Source of the DNA: Lantana camara
Taxonomy: Eukaryota > Streptophyta > Magnoliopsida > Lamiales > Verbenaceae
DNA: 64,000 bases
Assembly: GCA_037501455.1 (NCBI GenBank)
Contig: CM074864.1
Location: forward strand, 24,732,001-24,796,000
Direction of reading: 5' to 3'
Of this stretch, positions 1 through 10,763 are shown piece after piece. Position 1 is the first letter of the stretch, and every line of letters starts with the position of its first letter. The notes below the pieces were generated by a model that worked only from the letters and a program-made list of their open reading frames with translations, made no database searches and was not told the DNA's origin. The position numbers and the translations under genes were made by a program.

Positions 1-1150
1 GTTTTGGTGGGATTATGCATGTATGTTATGTTCACGGGCCCAGGAATTAGTACATGTGGCTATCCAGGGAGGCAAGGACCGACGGTGATCCCATGTGCTA
101 ATTCCATTATGTTAACGGCGAAACGGACCTCGTCAAGGAGGTTTTGACGAGGAAACGCTAACCGGGCTTTGAGGCCTCATGAACCTCATAGCCACAATAA
201 TATGTTTAGGTGGTCGGGCCTTGCAAACCCGTCCACCACCCGGAGGAAGAAGGTTGGAACTTGTTTTATGAATATGGTTATGTTTATGATTGATATGCAC
301 CGTGCGGGAAGGCCGGGACACGGATTGCCCAAACGAATATGTTTTATGATATGATATATGCTCTGTGTGTGTTATGATATATTGCATGATCACCTACTTA
401 GAGTATTAATGATATTTATCGTACACAGTCGGAGATTGGTTGGAGATGATGCACGCTCACTCGCCGAGCCTTTATGTTTATGTATGAATTATGACTGGAA
501 TGAATTAATACGATAAGTCATAAAATCTGAGCATTGCTTAGTCTTTCTCTTGCCTTTTGGGAACTAATTTTAACTAAAACCTTGCTCGGGATTTATGACA
601 TGCATGTGCATGTTTTATATATACGTATTTTGCTCTTGCTCACTCAGTCTTCTAGAGACTGATCCTCTCCCTCCCCAACCTTTTAGTGCGCAGGTTTGGC
701 TTTGGAGTTTCGAGCTAGGCGGAGTTGTGTGGAGTCTTTGAGTCGGTCAAGTTCAGTTAGGAGAGTCTCTGCACTCGCATATGTATTTAACTTATGCATG
801 ATTCAATTCTATAATACTATGAACTTGAGGCTTTATGTATTTGTTATTGAATTGCCTTGTCGGACTTTGTTATGCATTAAAAGAAACCTGAGGAGCCCAG
901 GTCTGCCTGTGGTTCGTGGGTTTAATTTCTGCAGGCCCGTGGCCAATACATGTGTTTGGTTTTAGTTTCCCGATGCATTATGTTCTGTTGTCCGGTTATA
1001 ACTGCAGGGTCTACGCTCCGCCTAGCTTAGGAGGGTTTTTTTGTTTGTCTCCCGTTCGCTATGGTTTGATACGGGTGCGGATTTACCATTTCGTTACTCG
1101 TGTTGAGCCATAGTGCAGGGGATGTGGTGCCTCACGTGCGGGGTGCTACA
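1..1150 (+). mobile_element. Chromovirus LTR, family D, 3' part (D')
   Basis: Non-coding LTR sequence cut by the window edge. It ends in GGGTGCTACA, the terminus shared by all chromovirus LTRs here. It matches the sequence from about 63,100 to the window end, so both window ends hold the same family. Visible parts are a hairpin with loop CCTTGCAAA (209-237), the purine stretch CGGAGGAAGAAGG, a TATATATA box near 615-623, the hairpin TCAGTCT/AGACTGA (644-662), and long-range stem arms at 713-724 and 1016-1027. No PBS follows 1150; the next sequence is the middle of another D LTR. This is therefore either a solo LTR or the right LTR of an element extending off the left edge. ORFs inside look spurious. 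Confidence 0.75.
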
Positions 1151-2081
1151 GATATGTTTAGGTGGCCGGGTCTTGCAAGCCCGTCCACCACCCGGAGGAA
1201 GAAGGTTGGAACTTATTTCATGTTAATGATTATGTTATTATTATTAGGCATCGTGCGGGAAGGCCGGGACACAGATTGCCCAAACGATTATGGATCATGT
1301 TATATGGCTTGCATGTATTATGATGTATCGCATGATCACGTATTCAAAATATTAATTACATGTATCATACACGGTCGGAGATTGGTTGGAGATTATGCAC
1401 GCTCACTCATCGAGCCTTAATATTTATTCATGAATTATGAACTTAATGGAATTAATATGAATTAGTCGTAAAGACCGAGCATTGCTTGTCATTTTCTTGC
1501 CCTTCTCGGGAACTAGCTTTAAATAAAAACTTTGCTTGGGATTTATGACTTGCATGTGCTTGTTTATATATCTACGTATAGCTCCTGCTCACTCAGTCTT
1601 CCAGAGACTGACCCCTCTTTCCCACTTCTCAGTTCTTGCAGGTTTTGCTCGGTAGGAGTCGAGTCATAGCCTTCTTGATTGAGTCACACTTGTACACTCG
1701 AGTCATATTCCATTTTGTTATGTTTTAATTGTATCTCCTTATGTATTTGGGCCTTTGTGACAACTATGAATTGTTGGATATTGATTTGGGACAGATTGCA
1801 TGCCTGGTTGAACCCGTCGTTAGGTGCATGTTGGATTTAATTATTTTTATGAATTTTTTGAACTGGTAGGCTTCACTGAATTCTATTGTGGGTATTATTG
1901 CTTCCACATTGCACTCGTACCGTTTCTTGAATTGCTTGGTACAGGGTTAGATTCCGCCTAGCCAGGTTTCTTTTATTGTCACCCGTTCGCTATGAGTCCG
2001 GTTCATGCGTGGACTTTCCATTTCATGTGTGGACTAGACTTGTATGCGGGGGATGTGGTGCCTATCATTCAGGGTGTTACA
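1151..2081 (+). mobile_element. Chromovirus LTR, family D, second piece (D'')
   Basis: It begins in mid-LTR at the point equivalent to about 200 in the preceding copy (ATATGTTTAGGTGG, then the CCGGAGGAAGAAGG motif) and ends in GGGTGTTACA. The start-site hairpin TCAGTCT/AGACTGA is intact at 1593-1611. The proximal arm of the long-range stem has decayed, while the distal arm TTCCGCCTAGC is kept at 1952-1962. The simplest reading is that D' (1-1150) inserted into this older LTR. No PBS follows 2081, so this is the right end of an element or a solo LTR. It is more diverged than D'. Confidence 0.65.
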
Positions 2082-2894
2082 GGATAAGCGGCACCTTCTG
2101 GTGCCAGCGTGTGTCCCACGCGCCCATTGAACATGCAGAAACTTCAGGTGGCTCATCGGGGCACGTGAGAGGGCCAAATGGTGTGTGGTCGGCGGCGTTT
2201 GACTCTGTGCGCCCCAAGCTTCCACTTGGCGGTGTTGGATTTGTCGCCCGGATTTTCCTTGCACGCCAATCATGTTAAAATGTTGCGGATGTCCCAATTT
2301 TAGCATATAAATAGGGCTTATCCTCCTCATTTTATAACATACAATTTCAGTAACTTTTCTTAGCAGATTTAAAAGCCATTTTAGTTCCTTTCTCTCTCGA
2401 TATAATTAATCCTTGATTAAGGATTAATTAATATTTAATTAGGTGGTTGTATAATTAATATATAATCCACTTAATTATTAGAAAATAAGGATTTTCTAGT
2501 TTTAGAAAAAAATGTTTTTCTAGCAAAATATTTTCTCGAGTATTTAGCGAAATACTGCCGGAGCCCACACTCCAAAATCTTAATCGGGGATATTACGGGG
2601 AAGCTCTGCCGATTTCACAAGAAAATCGAGGTGCTGGAAAAGTGCTGTTGATAGCTAATTTTTGTAGTACGGTAATACCGTTATGCTGCCAAAATTATTA
2701 TTCGTATATTATGATTATATGCTCTATGATTTAAAATTATGGTATAGATGCATATATATACTAGAGTTATTCTGCCTGATTTGTTTCACTGCTTATTAAC
2801 ATATTTTGGGAATATTTTGATAACGGGGTTACGGTGAATGTTTTTTAAAATATTGCGCTATACCGTCAATCTGCTTCGGGCCCACCACCCAGCA
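2082..2894 (+). mobile_element. Copia element A, probable 5' LTR (3' portion)
   Basis: Non-coding stretch with a promoter (TATAAATA at 2306-2313) followed by a CT-rich leader. It ends at CCCAGCA, two bases before a TGGTATC primer-binding remnant. The left end cannot be fixed; it probably lies beyond the inserted D'' LTR. No matching 3' LTR is present in the window, because the element is cut off at 5427. The LTR boundary is inferred from the PBS position and the terminal CA only. Confidence 0.5.
2306..2313 (+). promoter_or_regulatory. TATA box of copia A LTR
   Basis: TATAAATA matches the plant TATA consensus. A pyrimidine-rich leader starts about 15-30 bases downstream, as expected for an LTR promoter driving the copia gag at 4018. 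Confidence 0.55.
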
Positions 2895-2896
2895 AC

Positions 2897-2932
2897 TGGT
2901 ATCGGGGGGGGGGGGGGGGGGGGGGAGGGGGG
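2897..2932 (+). repeat. Primer-binding site remnant broken by a G22-A-G6 tract
   Basis: TGGTATC is the start of the usual initiator-Met PBS (expected to continue AGAGCC). Instead it runs into 22 consecutive G, one A and six G (2904-2932). This is either a real homopolymer expansion that destroyed the PBS or an assembly or base-calling artefact. Confidence 0.6.
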
Positions 2933-4017
2933 CTCTGAATATATATTTTGCATTGATAAATCATATGATGTATAATTTTAAATCTGATACCGTGCACGTA
3001 AATTATGTTTAAGGAGGCTGGGTTTTAAGTGAGACCATTGTGACCCCTCCAGTGTTTCCTGGGAATTTGCATAAAATAGTAATTTTTTAGGAAACAATTT
3101 AATTGTCTTCCTGGTAATTGCCGAATCAGTAAATATGATTTAAATTATGTGATAATTTATAACATATTTACTTTAGGCCATTAAAATTTTAATGCATGAT
3201 AATTATTTGCAAGCATGCTTTAATTTTAAATATGGCATGATACTATGAGATATTATGTTGTTTCAATTATGCATGTTTTATTTAATATGATTAGATAAAT
3301 AATGTTTAAAAGAGATTAAACACGATACATAATTGGACTAATATTTTTTGGCTTAATTAATAAACAGTTATTAAAGCCTTAAAATATTATCAAGATTATT
3401 TAATAATCCTAGTGGGAGTTTAATTAGATTAATTACTTCCAACAATAAGATGCCAAAAGTGATTATTTAATAATCAAAGATAATCACAAATTAAAAAAAT
3501 TCAAGTGGAAGCGAGATGAAAAGAGTTGGATTCTCAAGGCCTCCATTACCCGTGTATAGTATAGTGGATATATACTACTCCCTTTGGCGGGTATGTATTC
3601 GTGGCATACAAGATTAGACTTCTACGGATAAAATGAAGTATGGGAAAAATCAGCTCGACCATACCTCCGTGGAGTATCTTGATCTACTCGTACGAATTTC
3701 TAGGTAATGGTATACACTTAACTAAGTGATTTACTAACCTCCCTTTGGAGCTATGTTACATTCACTTAGAGGCTAAGGGTTGACGTGGTGGATTAACATA
3801 GTTTGGTAAGAGTTACCTAGATGGCATGTTAATTAAGAATAGTTCTTACTTTTCTAAGCGGTTTTCAACCTATCCTCCGGGGAGTCAACTGTGGTTAGTT
3901 ACGTCACCATTGCGTAAACTAAAATGCTTACGCATATTTCATTTATTGGTTAGACACAAAAGAAGTAAAATACAAAATCATAACTTACACTATTTTAAAA
4001 TATTTCAGTTTTAAACA
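2933..4017 (+). mobile_element. Copia A untranslated leader with four CTCC/GGAG hairpins
   Basis: About 1.1 kb without a gene, AT-rich, between PBS and gag. Four small inverted repeats of CTCC...GGAG type lie near 3577-3592, 3661-3677, 3737-3752 and 3875-3884. The clearest are ATACCTCCGTGGAGTAT and CTCCGGGGAG. Spacing is about 80-135 bases. The ORF at 3826-4014 has no family resemblance and overlaps these repeats. Confidence 0.5.
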
Positions 4018-4836
4018 ATGACGACCGCTAGCCCACTTCAATCGATCCTAAAGGAAAATAGACTTGAAGGTTCTAACTATGGTGAATGGAAAATGAATCT
4101 TGATGTCGTGTTTTATTCACGAGAATCTAAAACATGTGCTCAACGAGCCTTGTCCGGGTGTACCCGAAACCACAGCCACTTAGGATATGAGAAATACTTA
4201 TGCCAATTGGATCAAGTCCAATGATTTGGCTAGGTCTTATATCCTGGCATCTGTCTCCAATGTTCTTAAGCATCAAATGCATGAGATGCCAACTGTTAGG
4301 AACATGATGGATCATCTCCATCAGATTTTTGGAGGACAGAATCGAGCCAAGAGGCTCGAATTGTGAGAAGGCTGTTAGTTACTCAGATGTCTATGTGATC
4401 ACCTGTTTAGGATCACGTTATGAACATGATGGCTTGCTTGAACGAAATTGAAAGCCTTGGTCCAAAATTTGATGATCTCATTAAACAAGATATGATCCTA
4501 TGCTTTCTGCCAAAGTCGTTTGACACGTTCAAGCAAAATTATTCTATGAACAAATTGGATTTTTCTTTGCCTGAATTGATAAACGAACTTAAAGTGGTAG
4601 AGGGAGTAATGAAAGCTAAGGGAACTGTTCTCCTAGCACATACATTGACTTCCACGGGCTCAAAACCCAGCAAGTGGAAAAAGGAAAAAGGAAAGGTTCC
4701 CAGTCCCAAGAAAAAGGTTCAGAAGAAGAAGGTTAAACCTAGCAAGGGAAAATGTTTCCATTGCGGTGTAAATGCGCACTCGAACAGGATTTGCCCAAAA
4801 TACTTAGCAAGTCTTCCTGCTAAGCCATCTGGATAG
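4018..4836 (+). pseudogene. gag: Copia A gag (nucleocapsid), broken
   Basis: The start, MTTASPLQSILKENRLEGSNY, is the typical opening of a plant Ty1/copia Gag (UBN2-type). Gag would form the cytoplasmic virus-like particle. The C-terminal third is lysine-rich and carries one CCHC zinc knuckle, CFHCGVNAHSNRIC, with all four ligands present, encoded near 4753-4794. The frame opens at 4018 and hits TGA at 4222. The middle part (about 4220-4365) reads in another frame, and the original frame resumes at 4420, so there are at least two frameshifts. A TAG ends it at 4834. The start is the first ATG after the leader and matches the family N-terminus. Confidence 0.8.
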
Positions 4837-4854
4837 ATTATATCGATATCTTAT

Positions 4855-5427
4855 TTGATAAAATTACATTTAGTTGGATGTCAACCAGATTCCTGGTGTG
4901 TAGACTTAGATTCAACTAATCATATATGCAATTCATTGCAGGGGTTCAAGCTAACTAGAAAGCTTGAAGATGGCGAGATGCAGCTACTGCTCCGGGATAA
5001 TATAAACATATTTGTATTAGTAATAAGGACTGTAAATTTGTATTTTAGCGATAGGGTTTTGATACTGAAAGACACTCTGTGCATACTGTGTGTTCGCAAC
5101 AACCTGATTTCTGTGAGTTGTTTAATAAATAATGGTTTCAGTGTTTTTTTTGAACAAAATTTTACCCTTAAGCAAAATAAAAGGTTTATTTGCTCTGGCA
5201 CGGTAAAAAATGGTCTTTTCTTGTTATACCCCAATAAAAACCCTAATTTGGAACTTAACACTACTAAGCTTGACTTGCCATCCAAGAGAAAAACTCCTTT
5301 GCCTAACGAGGCGTACAAGTGGCATTTATGTTTTGGCCATATTAACCCAAATAGGCTCCAAATACTAATTTCAGATGAATTGCTGAGTCCCTTGGACTTA
5401 ACAGAACTACCAGTCTGTGTATCCTAA
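4855..5427 (+). pseudogene. pol: Copia A protease and gag-pre-integrase segment, truncated
   Basis: Same frame as gag. The protease active-site region reads WCVDLDSTNHICNS; the family usually has a D(S/T)G triad here, so the catalytic glycine is lost. The gag-pre-integrase zinc motif follows near the end (WHLCFGHI, then LPVC). The open frame stops at 5427, where the sequence changes abruptly to a minus-strand chromovirus integrase. The rest of integrase, RT, RNase H and the 3' LTR are therefore missing. It would have encoded particle maturation and the integrase zinc domain. Confidence 0.75.
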
Positions 5428-7939
5428 GTTTCGGATCCTTATTGGAGATTCTGCTAGTTGGCATCCCATGTAATCTTACAATGTTTCTTTAGTATAATTT
5501 TTCTAAGGAACTAATCTTGTTAATAACCTTGACTGGCAAAAGTGCGCCGACTTGGTCAATTGATCAATGATATTTCGTATACTTTCATATTCACCTTTAT
5601 CCATTAGTAACCCTAAAATGAAATCCAGGGTAACTTATTCCCATTTCTAGGTAGGGATTGACAATGGTTATAACTTTCTTCTAGGTTTCTAGTATCCTGT
5701 TTTGACTTGTTGGCAGGTCAAGCACTTCTTGACATAACCAGTAATGTCGCGTTTCATTTCATTCCACCAAAAATATTTCTTGAGAACCTGATGCATCTTG
5801 ATTGCACTCTGATATATCGTATATCGAGTTTGTATGCCTCATCTAGGATTTTCTTTTGGACTTCTAGAGATACATAGACTCACTCTTTCTCTCAAGATTC
5901 CGTATTCATCTGTCGTGAACTTAGTTTCATTATCTTTTTCCTTAGAGTGGAGACACTTTCTGCTTCATTCATCCTGTGCCTGGGCTTCTTTAAGTCATTA
6001 CTTTAATGGTAAGGCCATCAATAATCAAGATTTTGAGATGACAGTTACGAGTTTACTTCTTTCATTCAATGCCGCCAAACTAATTTTTCGGCTTCAGGCA
6101 TCCGCCACTACATTGGCTTTTACTGTATTATACAATCATAACCTTACAGGAATCCTATCCATCTCCTTTGCCTCATATTTAGCTTTTTCTGAGTGAATAA
6201 GTATCTCAAGCTCTTATGATCTGTGAAGACTTTGAAAGTTATTATGTATAGGTAGTGTCTTTGCTTAACTAGGGTGAACACAATTGCTACTAGTTCTAGA
6301 TCAGGTGTTGGGTAATTCTCTTCATGAGGTTTGAGTTTTCCTGATGCACAGGCGATAACTTTGCCGGGTTGCATTACAATACATCCTAATCCTTCTTTAG
6401 ATGTGTCGGTATGAACTACGTAACCTTCATTTCCTTCAGGTAAGGCTAGTACTAAGGCAGACGTTAACCTTTGCTTTAGTTCTTGGAGTTTCTGCTCATA
6501 CCTCTCCGTCTATTCAGATATACCTTCTTTCATGGTTAATTGGGTAAGTGGTGCAACTATTTTGGAGAAATCTTTCACAACTCTCTTAGAATAGCCTGCA
6601 AGTCCTAGGAAACTTCATACTTCTCAGGGATTCTTTGGGGTTTGCTAATTCATTACTATTTCGACCTCTGAAGGATCCATCTCAATTCCAGAACCGGATA
6701 TCATACTTCCAATAAAAGTAGCTCTTTCCAACCAAAATTCACATTTCCTGAACTTTGCACATAACTTATATTCTCTTAAGGTATTCAGCGCTATTTGAAG
6801 ATGTTCGGCATGCTCTCCAGGAGTCTTTGGAAACACCAAGATGTCATTAATAAGGATGGCCACAAACTGATCCAAATATGGTCGGAATATCCGGTGCATT
6901 AGCTCCATAAATGCAACAGGTGCATTTGTTAATCCAGATGGTATTACTACAAATCCAAAGTGGCCCTATCGCGTATTAAAGACAGTTTTAGGAATATCCT
7001 TCCTTTTAATCTTTAACTGGTAGTATCCTTATCTCAAATCCGACTTAGAATACACTCAAGGTCCTCGATGAACACCAAACAGTTTTTCAATATGGGGAGA
7101 GGGTATTTGTTCTTAATTGTCATCTAATTAAGTTTTCAGTAATCGATACACAAGCATAAAAATCCATCCTTGTTCTTGACAAATAGCACAGGTGCTCCTT
7201 ATGAAGCTATGCCAGGATGAATATATCCTGATTCTAATAGCCTATCGGGTTGTTTTCTCAATTCCTTGGAGCTTAGCTAGAGTTATTCGGTATGGTATTT
7301 TAGAAAATGGCTTAGCTCCAGGAACAAAGTCAATTACAAATTCTAACTCTCGATCAGGAGAGAATAAATTCAAGTGTTCAGGGAACACATCTGTAAATTC
7401 CTTGACTACTTCCACTTTCTAAATCTTGAGCTGATTCTTAGACATATTCAATGGATAGGCAACAAATCCTGTAGCTCATTCTCTGACTAATTTCATGAGT
7501 TCCGCTGTGATGACCAGTGATACCGGTTCCATCTTATCTTTTAATATGGCACTATCACCTTTTTCCTAAGGTGACTTCTTTCATAAACTAATCTAACTTA
7601 ATATGATACTTTCAAAGCCAATCCCCAAGGTGACTCTATATCTTGTTATCGGTAGTTTAATAAAATCTATCGGGTAATTGTATGTACCAATTCGTATGGG
7701 GTAGTGTTTATATCCTCTATCCGTAATAAGATAAGTCTCCAAAGGAGAACTGACTTTGCACACATAGGGTAATTGTTCAAGTAGAAAATTTAAACACGCA
7801 CATAATTGAGATGCAATGAATAAATGCGTGGTGCCAGGATCATATAAAGCAGCAACTGGCGTGTTTAGAAAACGTACCTTTAACAGTTTTGGGGATGACC
7901 TTTATAAACTGCAATCACCCTTATAGAGAGAATATAATG
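5428..7939 (-). pseudogene. pol: Decayed chromovirus pol (protease-RT-RNase H-integrase), minus strand
   Basis: Read from right to left. Protease near 7780-7870 shows YDPGTTHLFIA (the family has DSGATHSFI). RT start near 7150-7200 has [14 protein letters not shown] core (6645-6908) has ILINDILVF where the family has FIDDI, so a catalytic Asp became Asn. RNase H (6144-6374) includes [11 protein letters not shown]. The integrase zinc domain near 5660-5790 has CLTCQQVK, and the integrase core reaches LHGMPTSRISNKDP at the 5428 end. Many frameshifts and stops separate these blocks. The catalytic glutamate region, chromodomain and LTRs are absent. It is the oldest-looking pol here. Its 7939 end abuts the LTR of E1. 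Confidence 0.75.
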
Positions 7940-8795
7940 TGTAACGCCACGGTTTCGGACTAGCAGGTAAGCACGCCACGTGTGAGAGTTGAGCGTTAGG
8001 ACTTAATTATTTAATTCTTTCATTATTGATTTTCATGGGCCTAATTGATCAGTTAGCTAGGAATAAACCTTAATTGCATGACTTAATAAGTGGGAGGATC
8101 AAATTGCAATTTCAATATTTTAAAAAATCAAAATATGATGATTCACGTACAAAACATCTCCATGCTTCCATTTCCATTCTCATCCCAAAATATCATCCAA
8201 TTTGCTTCCTTGTTGATCTTAGTCCATTCAAGAACAAAAGGGAGAACAGATTTCTTTGATTTCTTCCAAAATTTCCAAGGAATTTGCAAGTTTTGAAGCT
8301 CTATCTTCTCTCCATCCATTTCTTTTCATTCAAGATAATGAGGCCGTAGACAAGGAGTAGGCTCCCTAGAGCGTATCCTTGTTATATTTTGTTGCACAGG
8401 TGAGGTTTTGTTCTAGTTACATGGAACCCTTATAACCTTTATTTGTGTTTTCGGCCAAAACATATTATATTTATAAAGGTTTTCCAAAATATAAATAATT
8501 TCAAGCAAGTAAGCCATGATTGTTCATGATTCAAGCATGTTTTGGCGAGTACCATGATTGCACTTTTGGGCCCAAGGGTAGTGGCTTGAGCCAACCGGGA
8601 AAGCAAGGGCTGACGGGTAACTCTTGCGCTATCCTCACCACTTTGGGATCACCCCCGAAACCCCCAGGAGGTTTGGTGGTGGAAGGAGTTCCGTACGTGG
8701 GAGTCATGTTCCCGACGTACACCATGTCTTGGATAGTTGGGCCTTGCAAACCAACTATCACCCGGAGGAAGAAAGAGACTGGGAACGGGTCCGGT
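7940..8795 (+). mobile_element. Chromovirus E1, LTR1 (family B), left portion
   Basis: It begins TGTAACGCCAC and aligns with LTR2 at 35548. Relative to LTR2 it lacks about 190 bases near 8020. It carries the U3 hairpin GATAGTTGG-gccttgcaaa-CCAACTATC at 8732-8759, followed by CCCGGAGGAAGAAAG. Copia C1 splits it at 8795/8796, and the LTR resumes at 18793. The ORF at 8520-8801 recurs in LTR2 only because the DNA is shared. Confidence 0.9.
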
Positions 8796-9955
8796 TGTTA
8801 GGAATAGTGCCCTAGAAAGCCGATTGTATATCTGCTTTGTACTTTTCCTTATTGTAATCACAGACAATCTTTAAATAAAATAACGAATTAAGGCAACACT
8901 TCTTTATATGCTCTTGTTTAGTATGTGTTTACTTTAGTTGTGCATGTATCAGAACTCCCCTAATCCTGATGACTTTAGGACTCTACCATTTAGGTGAAAT
9001 GGTTCATGAAACGAGCCCTATATCACATAAGTCATGATTAGTAAAATACTCCAAGCCGATGAATCCTACAGACAGTGGCAGTGTCAACCTGACTCCTCTA
9101 AGGCTTGCTTGTGGGATCACGCCCTTAAGAAGAACCACCTTGTTTCATGGAGGTGTAAAGTGTATAGTTAATACGTGCGTGATATATGAGGGTGCTTACT
9201 TCCATAAGTAAGTTCACTGAGGTGCCCCGTGTGAGACGATTCCTAAATGGGAAATGATGTTTCTATTTCAGGAAATGGAAACTTCCATATTAGGAAATAT
9301 CTCACGAGTCATTGATGTGATTAATTGATCCTTAGACTTGAGGTTCCATATCGCTTTATGAGTTAACTCTATAGTCTTAGGTATAAGCTTTAAAGGGTGT
9401 CGCCTTAGACAACTGTTTCAAGGCTTATGCTGGGGCTGCACAAGTGATTCATGAAAGTGAATGAGAATCGAGAAAGGACCTACACTTGTATTTGCAAGGT
9501 GATCTCTTATTGTGTAAGTCATTTATATGCCATCTGGAATCCTTGGCCAAGGCAGTAGATCAAGACATCAAGGAAAAAGGTTTCTTGAATTGAGATCAAA
9601 TGGATATGAAATCCACTTAGCTTTAAGACCAGATTATTAGGGTTCTAATTATTCCCTTACCATAGATCTTGGTTAAGAGATAGTAAGTAGGAGGATTGTA
9701 TCTCACATGAATCAATGACTTAAAGGTTCTGTCGAATCGAGACATTTCAATTCTGCTAGGGGTTAAACACCTGTTACTAGACTACGGTTGTTTAATCTGT
9801 GGACTGATTAATTAATTAGTGAATTAATTAATTCGGTTCATTGCTAATTGAATTGAGAACCTAGAGGGTCACACACAACAACTTGGTTACATGAGTTAAA
9901 GCTTTGAAATGATTAAACGAGTTAATCGAGCCAAAAGGGTTCTACACGTATGGGT

Positions 9956-9995
9956 CACGTGAGTGGCACGTGTCCTTGGGACACGTGTCTCACAC

Positions 9996-10039
<44 letters not shown>
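9956..10039 (+). promoter_or_regulatory. G-box cluster and (TA)n tract in C1 5' LTR
   Basis: Four CACGTG hexamers start at 9956, 9967, 9982 and 9993. The middle two form an inverted repeat, CACGTGTCC-TTG-GGACACGTG (9967-9987). About 20 TA units follow directly (9999-10039). CACGTG is the core bound by plant bZIP and bHLH factors, so this is a plausible enhancer; function is inferred. Confidence 0.6.
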
Positions 10040-10049
<10 letters not shown>

Positions 10050-10373
10050 TGTATATGTGATTAAATAATTAATGTGTTAATTATTTAGTAGACTTTGGTT
10101 TAATTTTTGAATTAAAAAGAAAATCTTATTTTGGAGAAAAATAATCTATTTAATTAGTTACGAATTAATTAATTAGATAAAATAAGTTATTTATTTATTA
10201 ATAAATAAAGTATAAAATTATCCAAAAGGGGTTTGGATAATTTTAACTCTCTTAAAAGTTGATTTGAATTAGAATTCAAAAGTCAAGGTTTGGAATTACT
10301 TGATGATCAAGTAATAAGAGAGAGGGACCAAATCCTTAGTCCAATAGGACTTGGTTCGGAGTCCCTGTCTTCC

Positions 10374-10400
10374 TATATACAGGGGAGCTCGAGCTCCCCT
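10374..10400 (+). promoter_or_regulatory. TATA box and 20-base palindrome, C1 5' LTR
   Basis: TATATA (10374-10379) is followed one base later by the perfect palindrome AGGGGAGCTCGAGCTCCCCT (10381-10400). The same pair is unchanged in the 3' LTR (18399-18404 and 18406-18425). Transcription would be expected to start within or just after the palindrome. Confidence 0.6.
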
Positions 10401-10750
10401 TAGAGGGTAATTGACAATTCTTTTGGTTTATGTGTTAAACACCATCTTTTCTCCAAGATCAAATAAACTCTAGGTCAAGCCTAAACACTAACTAGAGAAC
10501 TAACATCGTTACTAGTTAGATTGTAGTCAAGTTGGAGGACTATCTCTAGAGAGCTTCAAGTTAGATTGCAGTCAAGTTGGGGATCAGGCCTCGAGAAGAG
10601 CGTTCTTGGGTGGCTTGAAACGCTTCAAGAAAGATTATTGAAATGTAAGTTTCTAATCTCTACGAATTCGGAATCAAGATTTCGAGTTTCGATCCTTTTG
10701 TTGGAAAATTTTAAATTTCCGCTGCTTTTTGATTCCTATTTTCCAACAAG

Positions 10751-10763
10751 CGGTATCAGAGCC
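10751..10763 (+). other. C1 primer-binding site (initiator-Met type)
   Basis: CGGTATCAGAGCC lies two bases after the LTR end. It is the common plant PBS pairing with the 3' end of initiator tRNA-Met, with T changed to C at the first base. Confidence 0.8.

Larger units (their letters stand above)
8796..10748 (+). mobile_element. Copia C1, 5' LTR
   Basis: 1,953 bases, TGTTAGGAATAG...TTCCAACA, matching 16813-18792 along its length. The left flank CCGGT (8791-8795) pairs with CCGGC after the 3' LTR (18793-18797). The uninterrupted sequence in LTR2 (36591-36600) reads CCGGCACC, so the duplication is CCGGC with one later change. It contains four CACGTG boxes at 9956-9998, a (TA)n tract at 9999-10039, TATATA at 10374-10379 and a 20-base palindrome at 10381-10400. 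I see no gene in it. Confidence 0.95.

Noticed and set aside
3826..4014. ORF just before copia A gag
   Set aside because: It covers the leader hairpins and resembles no Gag extension.
8520..8801. 93-codon ORF in LTR1, repeated at 36320-36661
   Set aside because: Same DNA in two LTRs, it covers the U3 hairpin and has frames open on both strands; no protein family.
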